Positions 35,266 through 46,380 of a stretch of 64,000 nucleotides of DNA are shown here, piece by piece (the first letter of the stretch is position 1; the number at the start of each line of letters is the position of its first letter). The DNA is taken from contig JAPDOI010000210.1 in NCBI GenBank assembly GCA_029168955.1, forward strand, positions 1,064,001 through 1,128,000, in the 5' to 3' direction. Origin of the DNA: Aplectana chamaeleonis (Eukaryota > Nematoda > Chromadorea > Rhabditida > Cosmocercidae). The position numbers and the translations under genes are program-made. The notes below the pieces were generated by a model, which saw only the letters and a list, made by a program, of their open reading frames with translations, searched no databases and had not been told where the DNA came from.

Positions 35266-35507
35266 CTAGTGCCAACTTTGAACTTGCGTTTAGCATAAAT
35301 CATTGGACAAACAAGTTACAAACCTTCCAGATTGAATTGAACAATTTTTGAGTAGGCTGCAAATGAATCCTATTCGAATGGCATGCGACATATGTATTTA
35401 TATTTTTTTCAACTTCATAGCGCATCAGAATAAGAGCAAAGAATTGTCGAGAAGTTGCTTGCCGAGTAAAGTTCAACCAGTTGCTAAGAGTGATCGCGCA
35501 ACTCTAT

Positions 35508-35782
35508 AGGGGTCTTCAGAGTTGCAGAGACCGGCAAGTGGTCGCCGAGCGTCAGCCTTGACGCGGCGACAAAAATGTTCCGAAGCATTATTGTCGCGGC
35601 GTCTGTTGCCGCTCGCTGGCAGTGACGCAGCGCCGTCGTGAAGTCAATACACTCTGCGGTGCCCCGTCGTCGCCCTTCACTCCCGCGTCGGTCGCCCTCG
35701 TCGCCGAATGTAATCGATATTGCATCCCCCAGCTCTGTTCGTCGCTGCGAGCAACGCCGCGACTTCAACTCTGTGGACCCCT
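35508..35782. mobile_element. 275-bp MITE (AGGGGTC family), copy 1
   Basis: Ends are AGGGGTCTTCAGAGTTG and CAACTCTGTGGACCCCT. The interior has GTGGTCGCCGAGCGTCAGCC, TTGCCGCTCGCTGGCAGTGA and GTCGCCCTCGTCGCCGAATG, all shared with 49,976-50,249. Confidence 0.8.
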
Positions 35783-35789
35783 TTTGCGT

Positions 35790-37170
35790 TCATGAAGCAA
35801 CTGACTTTTTTCATAGTTTCATGCCACAAGCGAACAGCAGGCCTGCATTTTAATTAGAGTAATGGGTAAAATGGGTTACGTGCAAGATGGAACACGTCAA
35901 GATAAGCGAAGATTTCGAGTAACCTAGTGAAATGGTCCTTGGAAACGGCATGCGACCTACCTATACTGTTTCGATCTGAGAGCGCCTCAAGGTAGAAAAT
36001 CTTTAGAATTTGCAGAAAAAAAATTAAAAAATAAATGTATAAACTCATGTTCAAGAACTCAGTTCCTCAAAGCACCTAAGCAACTTGCTCCATTCATCTC
36101 GCAGTAAAATTTTCAGCCGACTTAGCTCACATGTAACATGAAAGAATAAAAAAATAGTCACCTGCCAAAAAATAGCGCGTCATGTCGTCTGAAAAACTTA
36201 AAATAACTTGCCTCGAAGTCGTAGGTTACCTGTCCAGAAGTCCATCAAGGGGCTGCAATACAAATTATGTACCTATCATTTGAGCTCAAGTATATACAAC
36301 GGTTCCTACAAAATACTCCACTTCGAAGCTCGTATGTAACATGAATTAGCTAGGAAAATGAGCTACATACATGCGAGATAAACATCGCGAAGTGGTTCAA
36401 GCCTTACAAAAAGCTGAGCAAAAATTTTCGGAACCTGAGAACCATTATGCAACAAACCCACGTTTCAATGGAATTCGCTTGAATGACTGATCCCGCAGAT
36501 GCATACATGATCTCATAGGTATCCTCTAGTTCCGAGCCAAATCTACTCTGTCCTCTCGCGCGCGGAGCGAGGTTAGAGACAGAGAGAAAGTGTGGGGAGA
36601 AGGAGACGCAGCGTACGCGCGCAGACGCACGCGATGAACGGAAATAATTTTCACTCGGAAACAGAGGATATGCAAATAATACATCTGAAAACGCATCACC
36701 TATGGAATACCGAATATCAATCTTCAACAATTTCATATTAAAAAAATCTCGAAATTTAAAAAAATCAGAAAACGATTGAGACTTGATGATTATTAAGATA
36801 TTTCCTGTTGAGGACATGTTGGGCAAGATTCAGAAAATTTATGCTGCTCTCTGCGTTTTTCACTCGAGTACCTTGTCTTCGCGCATTTCCACGTAACTTG
36901 CGCATCAGTCTTAGATATTGTGTTGAGGTGTTCCTGGGTGGACTAATAAAGAACTTTTCAACAACTTACCTTTAACGTTAGCGCAAGTTACCTGAATGTT
37001 GCCCGCAAGTTCCTGTGTTTGTATCGCATGTAACTTGGTTTTCCTCTTTGTTTTATTTTACATGCTCAGTTCGAATTCCTCGCGACAACTGTATTGGCAG
37101 AAAAGTTATCTAGGAGGTCTACCACAACAAGTTGTGAAAAAGCTCTGCGTAACTTGTGTTTGAGGCACAG
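35790..37170. other. no gene recognised
   Basis: AT-rich sequence apart from the CAAGTTAC-type motifs described for the enclosing region. The 140-codon minus-strand ORF at 36,404-36,826 has no recognisable domain, and I do not call it a gene. Confidence 0.4.
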
Positions 37171-37312
37171 ATAGCTGTCTCATGAAATCCTTAGCGATCG
37201 TCCAGAGAACTTTTAAACAAGTTGCGTGCGGCTTCGGCTCAAGTTGTACTACGGCTTCTCGCAACAGGCTAACTGTACCCCTTCGTGAATTCTTCAGCTT
37301 TTTATTCTATGT

Positions 37313-37595
37313 TACTGTGCTTCTCTGGGCCAGATTCCGGTCCGCAATTGCGTCTCGACACGCTTTGCGGCCGCACGCGCTCGAGTCGGAAGAGTTTCCA
37401 GCGCCGTAGCCGCCGATCTGTTGACTCTAGGTGGGTTTTGGAAACTGGAAGCTGAACAAAAAAGGACGAAAACTGTATAAAAAGCCCCATCGAGTCGGCT
37501 TTGGCGCCGGAAACTCAACCGACTTGAGCGCGCGCGGCCGCAAAGCGTGTCGAGACGCGATTGCGGACCGGAATTCGGCCCAGAGAAGCACAGTA
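37313..37595. mobile_element. ~282-bp MITE (TACTGTGC family), copy 3
   Basis: Begins TACTGTGCTTCTCTGGGCC and ends GGCCCAGAGAAGCACAGTA. It is the best preserved of the four copies; its TIRs are almost exact at the outer 60 bases. Confidence 0.88.
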
Positions 37596-37764
37596 CATGC
37601 AACTTAAGACTTTGCATATAGAATGAGGTTTTGGAAAAAGCAACCTATGTGCATGTGAGGCAGATATAGTAAGTAGCGGGAAGCCTACAAGTAACTTGCG
37701 CGAAAATCAAGCGTAACTTGCTCGTGGTTCCTAAGCGCAAGCCATTGACTCCACTGCCTCCCAC

Positions 37765-38700
37765 GAAATTCGAATTCAGCATCCATACTGATTTTATGGG
37801 TGCATATTTTATTGTAGGTCGTCGACATGGGCTTCGAGTCGTTGGGCCTCGGGCTTCCATGCTGCATCAGCAGCAGCAGGTGTCGGGCTCGTTCTCCAGC
37901 GCGGTGCAATAAATGACCTCTCATTATAGCGGAACGACGATGTCGAGGAGGAGCATGATCTGATGGTGCTTTCAGCACATAACTCTTCACGTTCGTGCTC
38001 GTTCGCGTGCTGTCGGGAGAAGGTTTCCGTAGGACGGCAGTCACCAACACCTACAGAGGTTTTACAGCCTGAATGGTGGAACCTATCAGTTTTTTGCTTG
38101 ATTTGAACGACCAAATTTGTGATGGTTTCATGCTCATCTGAGCCGGCCAGCAGCCAGCGTTTTCGTCCCCGTTTCCATCCGTACCCCACCGTTGTGAAGG
38201 TCCCATGAGAGATTCGAGCCTCTCGACTACTCATTCTCTAATTATGTTGTTTACCCTCTTCGAACAGCCTACAATCAGCCCATACCTTTGTCCCGCTCCT
38301 CTCTCGATTCCCGTCTGCTCTCGTTCCTTCCACGTGTAGCTGCTTATTTTTCCTGAATTCATGTTGCTTCGTCCACTGTGGCTGCAGTATTGCGGAAGCG
38401 CATCGTGTGAAATTGCCATCTATAGCTATAATGGCGCTGAATTGTTTTTTTTTGGGGGGGGGGGGGAAGGGGCCGGAGAAGTTTTGAACTCATTTAACAC
38501 CATAATTTCTCCTTATTAATTTACCTTTCTATTGAACAGATGTCAGAAAGATGTCCACTGTTAATATTAATTTTGTATAAATTTTGTTTTGATTAGACAT
38601 TATTCTGATTTTATAAGTTTGGAAAGCATTATTTGGTTACCGGATATTTATGCGTCTTCATCGATTGCGCAGAGGCACGCTCGCCACGCGTCGCAAGCAT
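37765..38700. other. no gene recognised; T9-G13 homopolymer pair
   Basis: A 141-codon minus-strand ORF (37,809-38,234) beginning MSSREARISHGTFTTVGYG has unusually balanced composition but matches nothing I recognise. A poly-T run followed by a long poly-G run lies at 38,446-38,467. Confidence 0.35.
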
Positions 38701-38718
38701 GCCGAAGTCTGTAGCTAC

Positions 38719-40119
38719 CAGGGATGTGCGTAATTACGACTAACGACTAACAAATTTAACGACTAATGAGTTTTTTGGGTGTTACGACTTACGACTAACG
38801 ACTAACGAAATTGAAAATTTTCTCGTAAGCAATCCCAAATTTCGTTAGAAAATCAATAGTCATTCACATCGCGCTCCAACCCAGGGATTGCATCAGGATT
38901 GACACAATCCTGTTGGTTTTTCGGAGGGGAAGGTACAAAATAAACATAGCGTTCAGCATTCACAACTTCTACTGCCACTGCTTCGCAGTTCTGGAGCCCC
39001 CATATTATGACCCCAACCGAACGTTGCGCAAAGGGCAGCACTTTTGCGACTTCGTGCCAATCGCGCGACTTTATGGTAGGCTCACTGAACCGGTTCCGAC
39101 ACTGACCGGCTCCAGCGAGGATTTTAACAGAAGGCGTCAAAGGTGATACGAGGACTACGTTAGGCACTAGCGATCCGAGGTACTTATTGCTTTTGCACAG
39201 CGATATTCTAATACTAGCGCTGGTGTGCGAAGCAGTTTGAGAACGGAGAATTTTTTTATTTTTTTGTTATGAAACCGGAAGTTTCGCGTTTCCAAAACAG
39301 AGAAGTCTCAAGAAAACTAAGAATTTATTTTCTGGTATGTCTTTTTCAGCATAGCGTTATGCGGGAGGCAGCTCTTCAAAATCTGGAAATAGGTTTCGAA
39401 TCAGGCATAAAACTTAACGGAACTTAAGCAAAAATGAGTATTGGCAGTTGCAGATGCGAAAGGAGCGATTGTTCGCGTGTCACACGCCCTACTGCGCAGC
39501 AGACGGTCGCGTTGCGGCGATTACTGAGCAGCCGCTATCGGTCTACAATTACCGCTATGCGACCGCCCGCAACAAATTGGGGTCTTGTGCATTTCGCCAT
39601 GTAATCGATTATATCGGGCTGTGGCTGCAGGTCACAGCTGCGCATTATCGGAAACTGTTATGCGATAATTGAATGATAAAGGGCGCGTTCTGCAAATTTT
39701 AGACATCTTCAGTGGCTGAAATTTACGCACGGAAAAAACCGAAGAGTTCAGGATTGCCTCGGTTTCTCATATTGCTTCTTCTTTCATAAAAAAGGACACA
39801 AATCTATGAACACGTGCCCTTGAGTATTAGGTTTTCATTCATCTTTTTAATTATGCATATGTTGGCTTAGAATTTAATTCAGGTTCTCTAACGATGAATG
39901 CTTTGTGTGTTCAATAGCCATGAATGTTTTGAAAAACAAGCATTTCTTCATGCCTTACTTTTTCTTCTCCTAAGAACTTTTTTCTGCTTCATCTGTGCTG
40001 ATTTTAAAAGACTAGGTTTTTAACGACTAACGATTAACGACTAACGACTAACGAGGGTTTTGGTCGGTTGAACGACTAACGACTAACGAAATGCAAAATT
40101 TCTATTACGCACATCCCTA
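38719..40119. mobile_element. 1.4-kb hAT-like element with exact 8-bp duplication
   Basis: Begins CAGGGATGTGCGTAATTACG and ends TTACGCACATCCCTA. It is flanked on both sides by GTAGCTAC (38,711-38,718 and 40,120-40,127). Subterminal regions are tiled with ACGACTAACGACTAACG at both ends (38,740-38,812 and 40,018-40,090). The ~1.2-kb interior has ORFs of up to 104 codons with no recognised transposase motif, so it is probably non-autonomous. Confidence 0.9.
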
Positions 40120-40129
40120 GTAGCTACAT

Positions 40130-40797
40130 TTATGTGATATACATGGGTTCAGAGTGAAACTTTTTTGTATATCCACTTCAGCTATTGAAAATTTCCGTGG
40201 CTTAGAAATTGGTGTGCTGAAATAAGAGTCATTTGATTTAGTCAAAAATCCGATCGCATGTTCATAATCAGTATCTGAGTGATAAGGATTCTGAGCTGTT
40301 GCTGTTTCGGATCTGAACTATCGATCACATTTCCGCTATCGCAGGTTTTCATTTTAATTACAGGAAATCTAATTCTACGAAAAGCTCCGCTCTAGGTATT
40401 ATGCACTCTAAAACCGAAATTCTTGTTTTATCGGATTTCGGATATGGCCGATTTTGTAAAATCAAATCGTAGGGTTAGTCGGATATTGGCTTGGAAAATC
40501 CGGATAAGGGGTTGTGTACGCATTGGGTCTCTGAGTTTCAGATGACGGATCAAATGGTCCGAATCAAAATCGGTTAGATGTTTTAGGGTTGTTTCTTTTC
40601 CAATTATGTACGTACACAATTTTGTACGTACTGTCCTTAACGGAGCGAAATTTTGGTCCGCAACTGCGGACAACCGCTGTTGCACCACGCAGCTAGAAGA
40701 TAATTGTGTCGGGTTCCCGCGGTCCCAGCATGATTTTGGTGGCGTGCGTGTCGCGAAAGAGGCTGTCCGCAACTACGAACCCGGAAATCGACTCTGC
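40130..40797. other. no recognised feature
   Basis: Short ORFs only. A GTCCGCAACTGCGGAC palindrome (40,657-40,672) resembles the CCGGTCCGCAATTGCG core of the 282-bp MITE. Confidence 0.4.
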
Positions 40798-40800
40798 TAA

Positions 40801-41854
40801 CAAGGGAAGTATACAAAGCGTAGGTCGGATCTGTCAAAACGACTAATATCGTTAGTATCACTTCTGGCTCAATAGCGAAAATTCGCAGTATCCCGCCCCG
40901 AGCTGCAGGTTCAAAAAAGTTACGAGCATTTTTTAGGCCTCGCGACAAGGCAAGGGTACCCACCCCTATCATGCAATTTTTCTGGAGTTTCCAAAAGTTT
41001 TCTCGGATTTGGCTGAAAAGTTGTACGTAGGGGTAGTCTAGGGTGGTGAACCCGAATCTGGAGTCCACTTGTCGAAAATTTGAGGTTTACGGTAGGTTAC
41101 GGTAGGTAACCTGTCATTTAGGGGTCAAAACTCACCTTAGAATTTTGAAAATCGACAAACGGACGTTAAATTCGTATTCTCCACCGCGAATAACCCCCGT
41201 ATACAAATTGTGAGTAAAATCTGAGATTTTGGCCAATCTACCGTATACCCACCGTAATCTACCGTAATCTGCAATAGATCGATAAACGGACTCCAGTTTC
41301 GTGTTTAGCACTCCAAATAACCCCCAGGGAGTGATTTTGAGACATATCTATAGTAGAAATCCGGAAATCTCGAGAGTGGCGTTTTTTCCCTCGAAAGCTT
41401 GGAACGAAATTCTCCGGAAACTTTGGAAAATCGACTAATAAACCACAGATTCGTAATCAGCGCCCCAAAAAAACTCTCCTGGGAGAATTTTAGGTCAAAT
41501 CTGGAACATTTTTTTTGGAACGCTTCCAAAGCCCTCTCTAATCGGTAGAAATAATTAGTCCAAAACGCTGTTAGTCTGGACAAAGTATGGAAAATGTGGC
41601 TTCACCCAAACTTTGCTCAGGGGGGCAGTTTTGGGCGCTGAACACATTTATGAGGTCCGTTTACGGATTTTCTGAAGACTAATGCGCTTTTCGGAACGTA
41701 CAAAAGCACAAAAAACGAGATTTTTAAGCTTGTAACTTCTTGGAATCTGCAGCTCGGGGCGGGATACTGAGCAGTTTTACTATTGAGCCACAAGAGATAC
41801 TAACGATACTAGTCGTTTTGGCAGATCCGACCTACGCTTTGTATACTTCCCTTG
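40801..41854 (-). mobile_element. PIF/Harbinger-like TIR element, copy 4, reversed interior
   Basis: Begins CAAGGGAAGTATACAAAGCG and ends CGCTTTGTATACTTCCCTTG, sharing TIRs with the 27.1-kb copy. The interior blocks run in the opposite direction to that copy. Flanks are TAA and CCA, so no duplication is visible. Confidence 0.8.
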
Positions 41855-41859
41855 CCAGC

Positions 41860-42660
41860 GCATTATGTGGGCAGATTCATTGATTGTTTAACACAATTAT
41901 TTGTTTTTTTTTCTGAGCTATTAGCCGGTTCCCATCAGATCATAATCCGTTTTCCCGTATCTGATCGGATAATTAATTACCCTGATTTCTACTCATCTCA
42001 AATAAAGAAAGAATTTGATTTTTTTTCAAATCGGATGAATTTTTGGTCCTTTCAAGTTGAGTTATATCCAGTATCCACTTATCAGTTGCTTCTCTCGACT
42101 TTTCAAAAATCGATGCGTCTAATGTTACTGTGATTCTACCGTAAAAAATCAATTACCAAACTCCGTTTGACTGTCATCGTTTTTTTCGTCCGTCGCTCGA
42201 AAAAGTTTTCATTGAGTCATATTTGAATTTCTTAGCTGTTAATTATGACATTGAGAACGAAATATTGATTAGGTTCGGAGATGTTTTTGATTTTTTATTT
42301 TGGTTCTGCGTTACTCTTTTTAAAGCTTTTATCCTAGTGTAGCATGAATATTAGAAATAAGCATTTTCCCGATTTTTCTGGGCAGTCTCTCTCGAATTCA
42401 CTGAGTCTTTCATAATGCGAGATTCGGTTGATTCTACTCTTAACGCTTACGCTTTCAATTTTCGCCCACTTTTTATCTTCGGAAAAGTTTCCTTTCTTTC
42501 GCATTTGAAATCGCATACTTTAAAAAATACGTGCATTACCTTCTGCTTTTCTTCGCACCATTTTCCGTTCAGTTTGTTTAGGCACTGGTTTATAGAACCA
42601 ACGTCAATGTCGCATTGGCGCTGTGGAGTTCCCTCCATTTTGTAGTAGCTCCTCGAAACA
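41860..42660. other. no recognised feature
   Basis: AT-rich sequence with short ORFs only. Confidence 0.4.
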
Positions 42661-42667
42661 GTGCCAA

Positions 42668-43231
42668 ACTCTGAGAGTTTTTGCCGCGAAATAGCCGCGA
42701 AATAGCCCATCAGGCTCCGCAGCGGCTCCTGGTGGGCTGTTTCCCGGGTATTTCGCGACAATTTCTCCGATTCTCACGGGACGGACAAGAGTAGCCGAGA
42801 AATAGCCGAGATATAACCGAGAAATAATTGGAAGTAAACAAAATTAACCAAGGCGCAACCGTCGCTGACTCGCCGAGCCACCATCTGGGGCCGCCAGCGG
42901 TTAGGCGGGGCCTCCATAGGCTGAACGAGGTCCAAGTACCTCAAACTTGGGTAATTGAACCGACGGAGGTGCTGACATCTCAATCATGCCTCTGGAACGC
43001 GCCGTATATCTACCTGGAGAGCATTATCTCTCGGCTTTTTCGCGGCAATTTCGCGGCGAGCATTATTAGGCGGCTATTTTACGGCGAGCATTATTTAGCG
43101 GCTATTTGTCGGCTATTTCACGGCTATTTCGCGGCAACCTTTTTTTTTGACGGCTATTTCGCGGCGAACATTATTTAGCGGCTATTTCTCGGCTACTTCG
43201 CCGTTATTTCTCGACGAAAATTCTCAGAGAA
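42668..43231. mobile_element. motif-tiled TIR element (CGGCTATTTC), containing a SINE-like insert
   Basis: The ends carry CTCTGAGAGTTTTTGCCGCG and, inverted, GAAAATTCTCAGAGAACTTG. The left part is filled with CGAAATAGCC and the right with CGGCTATTTC, at least ten copies in all, so the two halves are mirror images. The segment 42,873-43,013 between them is a copy of the putative SINE at 32.8 kb. Confidence 0.65.
42873..43013 (-). mobile_element. putative SINE copy with B-box-like GGTTCAATTACCC
   Basis: Collinear with 32,833-32,972. On the minus strand it has CGGTTCAATTACCCAAGTTT followed by GGAGGCCCCGCC and CCCCAGATGGTGGCTCGG. See the 32.8-kb entry for the argument and its limits. Confidence 0.45.
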
Positions 43232-43234
43232 CTT

Positions 43235-43950
43235 GCCTCTGTCTCAATTCGTGTTCAGTGTGAACAAATTCATTTTGCATGTCATTTATTATTATTTTTT
43301 AACCCGTGGCCGATTTCAGGTGAATGCGTAGATAAAATAATGGGAATGTGATGAGATCATTCACCCACAGAGTTGTGCGGGTTTTGCTCAGGATTATCTC
43401 ACTATTTTCGGTAGTCACGTGAGTTTTGAGCTGAGCTTTCCTGTTTTTTTTTTGTTTTTTTTCTCCCAGCTTGTTCGAGCAACGAGTCTAATCGAAAACG
43501 CACGGATGATGCTAACACATGTCTAAACAGGGGTCAAAATCTTCGATAATCTGGTATAAGAGAAGCCCAGCACGCCACGCGGCCGCCTTGCTATTTACGT
43601 CACCCGAAATTTAAAGGTTGCGTACGAAAAACGAAAACTTTTTCAGTAAAAAAATTTGTAGAATGCTACCTTAGATATGATACGTTGCAAAATACACTTT
43701 GTTCAATTTTTCGTTTTTTCGTTTTTTTTTGTTTTTTTTTCGGACAATCAATACCGAAAAAAAAACCCGAAATTTTTTCGAAACTTGGTCGCACTTCAAA
43801 TGACCTATCTGCACCAAAAAAATTTATCTCGGAACGAGAATCGTCATTTTTCGATTACGAGTTTTCGAAAATTTTTCGCTTATGCCTGGAAGGAACTCGT
43901 CCGAGCCGCGATTTTCACACCATAGAAATTTCGCGGGATATTCCTCTCCC
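43235..43950. other. no recognised feature
   Basis: Holds poly-T runs around 43,440-43,465 and 43,715-43,740. Only short ORFs. Confidence 0.4.
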
Positions 43951-43954
43951 TTTC

Positions 43955-44090
43955 AAAGCTCGGAGTGCTTAGGGCCCTAAGGTCTGTTCCGTCTTCGTAA
44001 ACTCGGAGTGTTTAGAGCCTTGAGGTGTGTTTCGTCTTTGTAAAGCTCGGATTGTTTAGGGCCCTGAGGTGTGTTTCGTCTTCGTAAAGT
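43955..44090. repeat. three tandem copies of a ~44-bp unit
   Basis: The block CTCGGAGTGTTTAG followed by GTGTTTCGTCTTCGTAAA repeats at about 43,957, 44,000 and 44,042. Confidence 0.75.
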
Positions 44091-44224
44091 TGAATGTTTA
44101 ATTTGAGTTAATCCCCAAGCTTTGAGAATCTCGGAAAGGACGAGTTCCGACGGGATCAAATTGGATCATATGTTTCTTTATCGAAAAATAAGGAGTATCA
44201 ATCAGTCTATATGCTAACCGATTA

Positions 44225-44762
44225 TTCAGTTCTGTTATCTCACCATGCAGTCGCATGTTTATGTGTTCATTTATTTGTTTGCTTTTTAGGACTTGTTTAT
44301 TTGTTTTCTTTCATTTATTCATTAATTTTTTTCTTTTAATTATGTAGTTTTTATATGTCTATTTGATTGTTATTTATGAAGATTAGGCTACTCATTCTTT
44401 TGTTTTATTCTTCGTTGGTTTTTTTTCATTGATGTATCGCTGCATTTATTTACTTCATTTTTTTGTATATGTGTTCATGTATTCCAATGCTTTATATATT
44501 TTATGAGTTATTTATTTTTACCTCTATACTTATGCATTTGACCACTTACTTATTAATTTTTATCAATTTGTTTGTGGGTTCTTTTTTCATTTTTTTATGA
44601 TAGATGTTACTATTTTTGAGGTTTATTTATTGTCGATATTAGAGTCACTTATGTATATCTTTTAAAGTTGAGCTATTTCTATCCAAATATTCATTTATTC
44701 GCATCTATATAGTTATTCAGTTTTCATTTATTACCGTTTATTCATCTTTATTCATTTACAGT
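44225..44762. repeat. strand-asymmetric T-rich low-complexity tract
   Basis: Over 500 bases dominated by TTTATT, TTCATT and TTTGTT words on the plus strand, with very few purine runs. It resembles the long pyrimidine-rich tracts found in some introns or intergenic spacers. It holds no ORF of note and may lie in the nlg-1 upstream intron or promoter. Confidence 0.6.
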
Positions 44763-44816
44763 CGGCATGAATCCTAGTGATACTGTGCGCTCCCTGCTGA
44801 AGGTTGGCGCAAACTC

Positions 44817-46098
44817 GGTGCCACATGCTTCAATAAGTTTTGTCGTTCGATTAGAAAAACACAATTTTATGGCTCAAAATACACTTTATAATTCAGTATA
44901 ATCTTCCTGAACATTAATACACGTGCTCCAACGACTCTTCAATCTGTGGATTCCATCCCTGATGGGAGATTCCGGAAGGTCTACAAAATACGCTTCAACA
45001 GCCGTTATGACCTTTTCATTTGATCAAAAACGCTTGTCACGCATAAATTTTTCGAGTTCTGGAAACAAATGGAAGTTGCTGGGGGCCAAATCTGGTGAAT
45101 ACGGTGGATGCTCCAACAACTCGAAGTTTATGTCATGGATTTTATTGTCAAAATGCTCTTGTGACACGGTGCATTGTCTGATGAAAAAGGATTTTTTCTT
45201 CTGCAAATCGGGTCTTTTTTTCCAAATTTTTCCTTCAACTGGTTCAAGAGGTTGCAATAATATTCAGAATTTATTGTTCAACAAGTCTGCAAGTAATTCA
45301 CAAACACAATTCCTTTCGCATACCAAAAAAACTGTTGCCGTAACCTTCTTGGCCGATTTCCGGACACGAACTCGTTTCGAAGCCGAACAACCAGGTTCAC
45401 ACCACTCTTTAGCCTCTGGTTTTGATTTAGGATCATGGTGATAGACCCAATTCTCATCCATAGTGATGGATCGTCGCACAAAATCCACTTTATCCTTTTT
45501 AAAACGCTCCAAATGTTGCTGAGAAAGTCGCATTCGAATGTGTTTTTGTTCCATTGTTAGCGAATGCGGCACCCATTGTGCACACAGCTTTCTAAAACCC
45601 AAAATTTCACTTAAAATATGGCTCACACTGCCTAATGAGATGTGTAGAGCCTCTACTAAATCTCTCTCAGTCAATCGACGATCTTCCAAAACCATATCCT
45701 GTATTTTGGCTATGATTTCTGGTGTTGATGCGCTTTTTGGACGTCCTTCACGTGGATCGTCTTCAAGGCTTGTACGACCACGTTTAAATTCAGCAACCCA
45801 TCTTTCTACTGTTCTAATTGTAGGTGAACAATCATTATACACTTTTAACATTCGTTCGTGAATTTCTTTTGGTGCTACACCTTCCAAAAATAAGAATTTT
45901 ATCACTGCACGATATTCAATTTTTCCATTGCTGTGACACGGCGACACTAAATGGCTTGTAAACAAAGAATGAATTGACAGATTGAAATGAAACTTCACAT
46001 ACGTTCATATGAAGAGTGTACCAACAAAACAAAAAAATTGGGCTAGTAGCAACGCCCTCTCTTATCGAACGACAAAACTTATTGAACAACCTGGCACA
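44817..46098 (-). mobile_element. mariner element, decayed, with TIRs
   Basis: Matching inverted ends contain TTCAATAAGTTTTGTCGTTCGAT at 44,829-44,851 and its complement at 46,064-46,086. The outer 12 bases on each side (GGTGCCACATGC and, inverted, TGTGCCAGGTTG) are half matched. A TA follows the right end, but the left TA is lost. The element encodes a mariner transposase with several frame breaks. It sits about 150 bases upstream of the first recognised nlg-1 exon. Confidence 0.88.
45024..45998 (-). pseudogene. mariner transposase, frameshifted, third catalytic Asp replaced
   Basis: The first open part (45,264-45,998, 244 codons) holds the N-terminal helix-turn-helix DNA-binding region (EIHERMLKVY to EFKRGRTSLEDDPREGRPKS) and the first catalytic Asp in TMDENWVYHHDPKSKPE. 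After a frame break near 45,260 a second open part (45,024-45,257) continues with KRPDLQKKK and EHPPYSPDLAPSNFHLFPEL. The region of the second catalytic Asp reads in a shifted frame: a one-base loss converts the expected HQDNAPCH-type block. The third Asp of the DD34D triad is Asn (PSN). The protein cannot be active. Confidence 0.92.
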
Positions 46099-46099
46099 T

Positions 46100-46247
46100 A
46101 GTGGCCGCGTTAATCTGTGACTGAGAAGTGCTACCGCGTCACGCCACAGTGTAACCATAAATGAAGAAGTGGTTATAAAAAAACACGATTGGCTCTACCT
46201 GGAAGTTGCGTTGTGTATTTTCAAGCCAAATGTAATACTTCTTTCAG
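46100..46247. other. intron sequence before first recognised nlg-1 exon
   Basis: Ends in the 3' splice site CTTCTTTCAG at 46,238-46,247. The exon that precedes it must end after two bases of a codon. I could not identify that exon in the window. Confidence 0.6.
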
Positions 46248-46380
46248 AGGTTATGAAGTTCGCTCTGTCAATACGGCATGGGGTGTTGTGAAGGGAGAGC
46301 TTGTGCATCCAGATGGAGGCGATTTAGCCCCAGTTACACAGTTTCTAGGAGTTCCATATGGAGTAGCGCCCTCCGGTCAG
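46248..46380 (+). CDS. nlg-1: nlg-1 exon: N-terminal start of esterase-like domain
   Basis: Preceded by CTTCTTTCAG and followed by GTGAGC. One base completes a split codon, then come 44 codons including YEVRSVNTAWGVVKGELVHP and VTQFLGVPYGVAPSGQ. The first strands of the cholinesterase fold and the FLGVPYG signature are typical of the family. It ends in phase 0. Confidence 0.88.

Larger units (their letters stand above)
33900..37760. repeat. region tiled with CAAGTTAC/GTAACTTG motifs
   Basis: About 20 copies of CAAGTTRC, GTAACTTG or close variants are scattered over 3.9 kb, for example near 34,111, 34,130, 35,316, 36,080, 36,205, 36,889, 36,983, 37,030, 37,145, 37,216, 37,690 and 37,711. Three other elements have inserted into the region (34.2, 35.5 and 37.3 kb). 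I did not find outer inverted ends. It may be a large old element with repeated binding motifs. Confidence 0.45.

Noticed and set aside
37809..38234. 141-codon minus-strand ORF as a gene
   Set aside because: No recognised domain, splice partners or homologous second copy. It overlaps other long frames, so I cannot support it.
44923..45441. 172-codon plus-strand ORF
   Set aside because: It is the antisense shadow of the mariner transposase. The plus-strand ORFs at 59,101-60,143 are likewise shadows of the second mariner.
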